64,000 nt of DNA, taken from contig JAXHNR010000001.1 in NCBI GenBank assembly GCA_034520215.1, positions 124,001 to 188,000 on the forward strand. The letters are read 5' to 3'. The position numbers and the translations under genes were made by a program. The notes under the pieces were generated by a model. It ran no database searches. It was given only the letters and a program-made list of their open reading frames with translations, and was not told the origin of the DNA. Origin of the DNA: Candidatus Krumholzibacteriota bacterium (lineage in GTDB: Bacteria; Krumholzibacteriota; Krumholzibacteriia; Krumholzibacteriales; WJIX01). Below are positions 58,590 to 64,000 of this stretch, one piece after another. Positions within the stretch are counted from its first letter, which is position 1. Each line of letters opens with the position of its first letter.

Positions 58590-61028
58590 TTGTTTGAAAA
58601 GAATATAAAGATAGTTGAAGCAAAGATCAGCGCGCTGTTGGGCGCTTTAAGAGAAGCCGGAAGTGCTGAAGATATTGAAATAGAGCTTGTCAGGGGGATT
58701 GATGCTGTTCATTACAGCAAGTTCGACACAGAAGATGAATACCTTGAATTCTTAGAGAATATCGTCCGGATCTCCAGACCCGTTAAGCTTGAAAGCAATT
58801 GGGAAGAAGCCTGGGGAAATCTTTTTTCGCAGTTTATACATTCCGTGAAAGTCTCAAAGCGCGGCACTGAGATTATCATCTCCAGATTGTTCGGAAAGGG
58901 TTCTCTGCCTGAAGAAGCCCGAAGTGAGAAGGTTTTGTGTATCAATCCGGGGTCTACCTCAACGAAAGTGGCTATTTACGACGGACTGAAATTAACACTG
59001 GAAGAGGAAGTTCACCTGCCGCCCGAGTACGATGACAGTGTTGAAACCCGGGCTGAGATGATTGAAAAATGGCTGGAAAAATACGGCGTCGGAAAAGGTG
59101 ATCTTCAGGGAATTGCCTGCCGCGGGGGCTTTGTAAATGGAGTATCCACTGGTACTTATCATGTTTGCTCTGAAATGGTTAGAGATGTACAGAATCCTAT
59201 TATTGATCACGCGTCTAATATGGGTATTCAAATCGGAATGAAGCTGAGAGAGGATTTTGGTGATCCGGAAAATCTGATTGTAACTATGACTGATCCAGTG
59301 GCTTCAGACGAGATGGATGTCGCGTCAAGACTTACGGGCATTCAGAAATTGCTCAGGGACGGCAGGGGGGCTCATTACCTCAATCAAAGAGCCGTACACA
59401 GATTGGCAACATCAATTCTGGGTATACCTGAAGATGAAGTTTCCACTATCGGCGCTCATGTCGGCGGCGGCATATCTATAGTGAGGCACGAAGAGGGGAA
59501 AATAGTTGATTTGGTCAACGCCTTCTCGGGAATACCAAGCGCCAACCGGTGCGGTAATATACCCCTGGATGTAATGCTCCGTTCGATCGATGAGGGGAAA
59601 ATGAGCCTTCAGGAACTCAGGAAGTATCTCTTCGGAGCCGGAGGAATGCTTGATTTAACCGGAACAAATGATTTTCGGGCCCTTCTGCATTTCAAGGAAT
59701 CGGGAGCCATAAGCGCTCAGCGTGAAAAGATAGAGATGGTAATTGATTTTATGGCCGGGAATGTCGCGGGAGCGGTGATGAAACTGGCGGCGGTCAAAAA
59801 GAGAATTGCGATGGTGATATTAACCGGAGGACTTTCTAAAAGCCATGAATTCACCGGGAAGATTAAAGACAGACTTTTTCCCTATTTCCCGGTTGGAATA
59901 ATCCGCGGGTCCATAGAACACGAATCCCTTGTAGCGGGTCATCTGAGGGCGAGATTTAACCCTTCGGCTGTAAAGGATTATGTTGGAGAAAGGAAACGGC
60001 TTAAGGAAAAAAGGAAAAGGGAGAATATTCTCCTGACCACAGAGATATTCTCCGATCCGCAACTGCGCAAGAAAGAAGATGAACCTGTGACCAGCTTGGA
60101 TGAAGTGATATATATGGCGAGGTCGATTGTTGCCAAGAAGAGAGCGCCGGTAATTGCGATCGTTGGGGCGGAGAACGAAGATGCCGTCGCCGCGGCTAAA
60201 CAGGCGAATGAGGACGGCCGTTATCCGATAGCGAAATTCCTTCTTGTCGGTGATTATTACGAGATCAACAAACTCGCCTGGCAGTATGACATCAAAGTAG
60301 ACGGCGACAATTACACGATTATAGATTCAGATGAGCCGGTGGAAAAGGCCGTATTACTACTCGATTCAGGTGAAGTTGATTTCCTCATGAAAGGCGGAAT
60401 TAAGACAGCGGATATCATGAAAGGAACCCTAAAGTATCTCAAAGAAAGCGGCAGAATGAGAAAGAACAGCATATACAGTCATGTAGGTGTTTTTCAGATC
60501 CCGAACTATCCGAAGCTTCTCTTCGTATCAGACGCGGCTCTCATTCCTAATCCCAACCGAAAGATCAAGAAGAAAATACTAGAGAACGCAGTTTATGTGG
60601 CAAAACAGCTCAATGTGATAAATCCGCGTGTTGCCATTATATCCGCCGTCGAGACGATGAACCCGAGTGTTGAATCATCTATGCTTGCCGGAGAACTCGC
60701 GAAGGAGTATTCCGGCAGAGAGGACTGTATTGTAGAGGGGCCTCTTTCATTGGATATTGCCATGGATCCCCATAGCGCCCGGGAAAAAAACTACCGCGGC
60801 AGGATCATGGGCAACGCTGACATCCTTATTATGCCGGATATTGAAGCGGGAAATGTTGTCTATAAATCTCTCACAGTTTCATCAGGCGCCTATCTTGCCG
60901 GTGTTATAATAGGCGGCGGTATCCCGATAGTATTAACCTCCAGAGGTGATTCCGCGCGTTCAAAACTTGCCTCAATATGCCTTGCCTCAATCTTGGCTAT
61001 GAAACAGGGGGATATTGCAAAGAAGTAA
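58590..61028 (+). CDS. Butyrate kinase-phosphotransbutyrylase fusion
   Basis: 812 residues combining two enzymes that usually come from separate genes. Residues 1-105 are an extra N-terminal region I do not recognise. About 108-460 is a butyrate/acetate kinase-type domain (VLCINPGSTSTKVAIYDG, GAHVGGGISIVRHEEGKIVD). About 490-812 is a phosphate acyltransferase (Ptb) domain (VIAIVGAENEDAVAAAKQAN, VDFLMKGGIKTADIMKG). Together they would convert an acyl-CoA to acyl-phosphate and then make ATP. The start is TTG 58590, 18 bp after the deacetylase stop. The substrate could be butyryl-, isobutyryl- or a related acyl-CoA. Confidence 0.9.
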   Translation: MFEKNIKIVEAKISALLGALREAGSAEDIEIELVRGIDAVHYSKFDTEDEYLEFLENIVRISRPVKLESNWEEAWGNLFSQFIHSVKVSKRGTEIIISRLFGKGSLPEEARSEKVLCINPGSTSTKVAIYDGLKLTLEEEVHLPPEYDDSVETRAEMIEKWLEKYGVGKGDLQGIACRGGFVNGVSTGTYHVCSEMVRDVQNPIIDHASNMGIQIGMKLREDFGDPENLIVTMTDPVASDEMDVASRLTGIQKLLRDGRGAHYLNQRAVHRLATSILGIPEDEVSTIGAHVGGGISIVRHEEGKIVDLVNAFSGIPSANRCGNIPLDVMLRSIDEGKMSLQELRKYLFGAGGMLDLTGTNDFRALLHFKESGAISAQREKIEMVIDFMAGNVAGAVMKLAAVKKRIAMVILTGGLSKSHEFTGKIKDRLFPYFPVGIIRGSIEHESLVAGHLRARFNPSAVKDYVGERKRLKEKRKRENILLTTEIFSDPQLRKKEDEPVTSLDEVIYMARSIVAKKRAPVIAIVGAENEDAVAAAKQANEDGRYPIAKFLLVGDYYEINKLAWQYDIKVDGDNYTIIDSDEPVEKAVLLLDSGEVDFLMKGGIKTADIMKGTLKYLKESGRMRKNSIYSHVGVFQIPNYPKLLFVSDAALIPNPNRKIKKKILENAVYVAKQLNVINPRVAIISAVETMNPSVESSMLAGELAKEYSGREDCIVEGPLSLDIAMDPHSAREKNYRGRIMGNADILIMPDIEAGNVVYKSLTVSSGAYLAGVIIGGGIPIVLTSRGDSARSKLASICLASILAMKQGDIAKK

Positions 61029-61368
61029 CCGGAGATTGGTTAAGATAGGTAACGTATACAAATTTCTGTCGAAAACTAATTAGCCGTTCCGCTCTCTCTA
61101 TAAGCACGATTTATTGAGTTCAAATTGAGAAAATAGGCTGAATCCGCGGCATTCTATCTCCCATATTTCGGCAAACAGCAAATAAACAGGTTATTGTCTG
61201 TAAAGAAATAATAAGTGAATGTACCTAAAAGACATTAGGGCTGTTATAGTTGCACGATTCTTGCGTAAAAATGATTCTAAATTGTCATGCGACGCAGCAG
61301 GTCTGCCGATAAATTGCTTTTCAAATAAGCACGCCTGATTTATAATTTCATCGCTTGGAGATTACTGA
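61029..61368. other. Intergenic, no gene recognised
   Basis: 340 bp of mixed composition. No good ribosome site or promoter consensus was found before ATG 61369, nor a T-tailed hairpin after the kinase fusion. Confidence 0.3.
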
Positions 61369-63456
61369 ATGTTTAAGGAAAAAATCAAACCACTCTTTTT
61401 ATTCGTATTGATCTGCGGGTTGACGCTGGGCTGCAGTCTGGAAGAGCCTGTTCTTCCGAGCTGGGTAGTTCCCGTTACAGTACCTCTTTCCAAAGACACA
61501 CTGCTTTTTCAGGATGAAATCGCAGACGGCAGCACTATAGTTAATATCGGAGATACTCTCTTTATCAATATTGACAAAGAATTTAAATCCGAAAGCGTAA
61601 CAGAAGATGATCTAACGCTAACGGGAAGAGATACCTCTATTTCAGTTATGATTGAAGCGATATCGCTTGATTCTATAGGAACTCAATCTGCTGATTTAAT
61701 CGAGATGGCGGATATACTGCCCACTTTTTCTTCATATGTCGGACAGACTGTCACGGTTCCGGAAACCACTGTCACTTCCGATCCGATAATGGCAGGGTCG
61801 GATGACTTCAGTTCAGCTGTTATCAATCATTGCAATATAAGAATATGTGTTTATAACGATATGCCTTTTACAATAGGCCCTAACAGTTATTCTCCGGATG
61901 GTATGGGGATACAGGTTTCAGATTCCACGGGCACGTTTGTTTCTGCGGTAAATTTAGAAGATGACATCGAGCCGGGAGGCGTAGCTTGTGTTGAAGAGTT
62001 GATAACTCCGGGTGATTCCTGGATTCGCGCCCCGTTATGGCTTGAATATTCTATTCCCGTCTCCAGGGACACAACATTTTATCTAACACAGGATATCCTG
62101 GATAGTTCAAGTTGCCGGCTGGAAGTAACTCTTCTGGATTTGGATGTTAAAGAGATAATTGGAAAAGTACCTTCACAGATTGTAACAAGAGAATATAGTC
62201 TGGCCATAGGTGAGGGGGACCGGATTATTGAAGGGAATATATCCTCCGGGGCAATGAGTTTCGATTTTATCAATCAAGTTCCCCTTGGCGCCGATCTGGA
62301 TATGACCCTGCCCGATCTGGAAACGCCGGAGAATACATCTTACAGCAAAAGCTTTGTTCTTGGTCCTGATGGAACAGATTCGTCAGCTGAGAACCTCAGC
62401 GGGTACAGGATATTAAATTCTGAATCCCCGGGAATTCCTCTCGATTCGCTGAAAATTGAATTTGAAATTGTAACCGAAGAAAGCAGCGGCTTTGTGCATT
62501 TAAGAGATACTGACAATGTGTCTGTCTCGGTCCACACCGATCAGTTTAAATTCTCCAGTCTGGAAGGGGATCTTTCGGAGGATTTATTTGAAATCGGGCC
62601 GTTTGAAGAGAATGACGTAGCCGACTACCAGGATATTTCCGGAAGTTTTAATTTCCAGCAGGCTTTGCTGCGGATAAGATTTTACAACGATTTGAATATA
62701 GAGAACCTCGACCTTAATCTCAGGATAACGGGGTATCATAATGAAATTGATGAGGGTATAACCGATTCAGCCAGTGTGGTAATAAACAGGCCCTTAGAGA
62801 TTGGTGATAATACATTTTCCATTTCCGATCAGTCGGTTGTTGATCTTCTGAATATTTATCCGACAGATATTATCTACTCGGGTGAACTTGTCTATTCAGG
62901 ATATTCATCGGTGAGCGTTGGAGACCAGATCAGCGGTGATTATTCATTTTCCACCCCCTTTGAAATTGAGATAGTCGATCCGGATCCCGTTGAATTTGAT
63001 TCCGACACTCTCTCTATAGATGATATCGGAGAAACCTTTAGAGATGCCGCGGGGGATGAAATTCAGTCCGCTGTGTTAAAAGCGTGTATTGAGAACCGCA
63101 GTTTCTTAGGCGGCACGGTACGTTTCTTCGTAAGCCGTGATATATCTGCAACCGAAGAGGAATTTTATGATACGACAAATTATTCCGTCGATAGTCTCGG
63201 GTTTACCAAGCCGATTGTTTTTGACGCCGCTACGGCTAATCCTGTAAATGGCTTTGTGGAGAACCCCGTTGTTTCAGATGTTGTTTTCTCCTTAAACAGT
63301 AACGAACTTTCAGTTTTTAAAGATCCCCCGGTAAGGACGGGATTTCAACTTAGTCTGGAAAATACTCAGGGACGAGTGATTGTTCGCGGAAGTGATTTTA
63401 TTAGATTATCAGGAGAAGTAGAGTTTGAATTCCTGATTCACGATGACGAGGAATAA
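61369..63456 (+). CDS. Large lipoprotein of unknown function
   Basis: 695 residues. The signal peptide ends in a lipobox (LTLGCS, C22). The mature protein is acidic and rich in beta strands, with several similar segments of about 100-120 residues (for example IVDPDPVEFDSDTLSIDDIG and FNFQQALLRIRFYNDLNIEN). The start EEPVLPSWVVPVTVPLSKDT resembles lipoproteins often encoded just before DUF5723-type outer-membrane proteins, which is the case here: the next gene begins 6 bp later. It probably works with that barrel at the outer membrane. I cannot name a domain. Confidence 0.8.
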   Translation: MFKEKIKPLFLFVLICGLTLGCSLEEPVLPSWVVPVTVPLSKDTLLFQDEIADGSTIVNIGDTLFINIDKEFKSESVTEDDLTLTGRDTSISVMIEAISLDSIGTQSADLIEMADILPTFSSYVGQTVTVPETTVTSDPIMAGSDDFSSAVINHCNIRICVYNDMPFTIGPNSYSPDGMGIQVSDSTGTFVSAVNLEDDIEPGGVACVEELITPGDSWIRAPLWLEYSIPVSRDTTFYLTQDILDSSSCRLEVTLLDLDVKEIIGKVPSQIVTREYSLAIGEGDRIIEGNISSGAMSFDFINQVPLGADLDMTLPDLETPENTSYSKSFVLGPDGTDSSAENLSGYRILNSESPGIPLDSLKIEFEIVTEESSGFVHLRDTDNVSVSVHTDQFKFSSLEGDLSEDLFEIGPFEENDVADYQDISGSFNFQQALLRIRFYNDLNIENLDLNLRITGYHNEIDEGITDSASVVINRPLEIGDNTFSISDQSVVDLLNIYPTDIIYSGELVYSGYSSVSVGDQISGDYSFSTPFEIEIVDPDPVEFDSDTLSIDDIGETFRDAAGDEIQSAVLKACIENRSFLGGTVRFFVSRDISATEEEFYDTTNYSVDSLGFTKPIVFDAATANPVNGFVENPVVSDVVFSLNSNELSVFKDPPVRTGFQLSLENTQGRVIVRGSDFIRLSGEVEFEFLIHDDEE

Positions 63457-63462
63457 ACTAAT

Positions 63463-64000
63463 ATGAAAAATACAAACAGGTTGGTTATCATTTTTCTGGT
63501 TCTTGTTATGCTGGTTCTTCCGGTGTTTCAAGTTGAAGCGCAGGATATGATAGATGCCCGGACTCTGGCTCTGGGAGGCAGTAATATCGCAACGGCAGAA
63601 GGTCTCGAGTATCTCGGAGGCAATCCGGCGACACTTGCCGCGCCTAAGGATTTCGGCTTTGAATTCCTGCTGTTCTCATCGAGATTAAAGATGAGCAATA
63701 ACAGTTTCTCGCTAAAGGAGTATGATGATTACTTCACTTCCGGAGACACACTCACAAACAAAGACATAGATAATCTACTCGAAGATCTGCCGGAGAGCGG
63801 TCTGAGACTTGATGGATTGGTCGGAGTAAGGGCTCTTTCATTCTGCTTCCATTCATTCGGCTTTGGAGTAACAGGAACGGGAAACGGTCATGTGATCATA
63901 CCGAAGGAAGCCGTTGAATTTCCTTTTTACGGCAATAGCGGGATTAAGAATTTACGTTTTGACGATCTTGACGGAGAGGGATGGGGAGGCGTGGCCTTTG
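63463..64000 (+). CDS. Probable outer-membrane protein (DUF5723/PorV-like), 3' end outside window
   Basis: The first 179 codons are visible and the frame is open at base 64000. The signal peptide (hydrophobic core IIFLVLVMLVLPVFQVEA) precedes DMIDARTLALGGSNIATAEG and LEYLGGNPATLAAP, an N-terminal pattern (ALGG..A....NPA.L) shared with FadL/PorV-like outer-membrane proteins of Bacteroidetes and related phyla. It follows the lipoprotein gene by 6 bp and is probably co-transcribed. Confidence 0.75.
   Translation, partial: MKNTNRLVIIFLVLVMLVLPVFQVEAQDMIDARTLALGGSNIATAEGLEYLGGNPATLAAPKDFGFEFLLFSSRLKMSNNSFSLKEYDDYFTSGDTLTNKDIDNLLEDLPESGLRLDGLVGVRALSFCFHSFGFGVTGTGNGHVIIPKEAVEFPFYGNSGIKNLRFDDLDGEGWGGVAF

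Noticed and set aside
1-64000. rRNA, tRNA and riboswitch genes
   Set aside because: No cloverleaf with a CCA end, rRNA core sequence or known riboswitch core was recognised by eye; a covariance search would be needed to exclude small RNAs.

Overview
The window looks like chromosome from an uncultured bacterium of the FCB group (Krumholzibacteriota/Eisenbacteria/Zixibacteria-like). The main reason is a secreted protein (35392-37827) ending in the FlgD-like Ig/sorting tail typical of those lineages, plus a decayed copy of such a tail at 18633-18701. Further support comes from PKD- and OmpA-rich envelope proteins, a TolB-like surface protein, and a lipoprotein/outer-membrane barrel pair at the right edge. 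The phylum is an inference. No rRNA, tRNA, CRISPR array or complete insertion sequence was recognised. Several blocks differ clearly in base composition from their neighbours and look acquired.

Layout. 1-5.4 kb: biotin transporter BioY (cut by the window edge), a sodium/solute symporter, a palindromic repeat element, and a large secreted protein combining a zinc-peptidase-like domain, a TolB-like propeller and a probable barrel. 6.0-9.1 kb: a mazEF toxin-antitoxin cassette with an attC-like recombination site, then a copper P-type ATPase module and a truncated gene start. 9.2-17.3 kb: cyclic-di-GMP genes, namely a decayed PAS-GGDEF gene, a PAS-GGDEF-EAL gene, and a tightly coupled operon of porin, small substrate-binding protein and Cache-type GGDEF-EAL. 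17.9-30.1 kb: an envelope/stress region with GlsB, pseudogene fragments, lipoproteins, two OmpA-PKD proteins around an ice-binding-like protein, small membrane proteins, a bacterial release-factor-like (baeRF) protein, a clan-CD-peptidase-like lipoprotein and a response regulator with an altered phosphorylation site.

30.3-32.4 kb: a second, almost identical mazEF cassette, then vapBC and a conserved hypothetical gene, separated by attC-like sites. Together with the site at 6.6 kb this looks like integron cassettes without a visible integrase. 32.4-37.8 kb: a stand-alone protease-prodomain protein, a trypsin-like lipoprotein with two nearly identical PKD domains, and a large secreted repeat protein. 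38.2-40.4 kb: an AT-rich stretch of broken genes, including a probable polymorphic-toxin tail and an RND pump remnant.

40.4-45.5 kb: a TetR-controlled export operon (TetR, HAE3-type RND exporter, LolA-like protein, outer-membrane beta-barrel) with a clear promoter and operator. 45.9-46.4 kb: a universal stress protein. 47-55 kb: surface polysaccharide genes (radical SAM enzyme, two flippases, two glycosyltransferases, a methyltransferase, a sulfotransferase). 55.4-61.0 kb: an acyl-CoA/acyl-phosphate module with a CoA-transferase-acetyltransferase fusion, an AcuC/HDAC-like deacetylase and a butyrate kinase-phosphotransbutyrylase fusion. This suggests ATP formation from acyl-CoA linked to protein acylation control. 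61.4 kb to the end: a large lipoprotein and the start of a probable outer-membrane protein.
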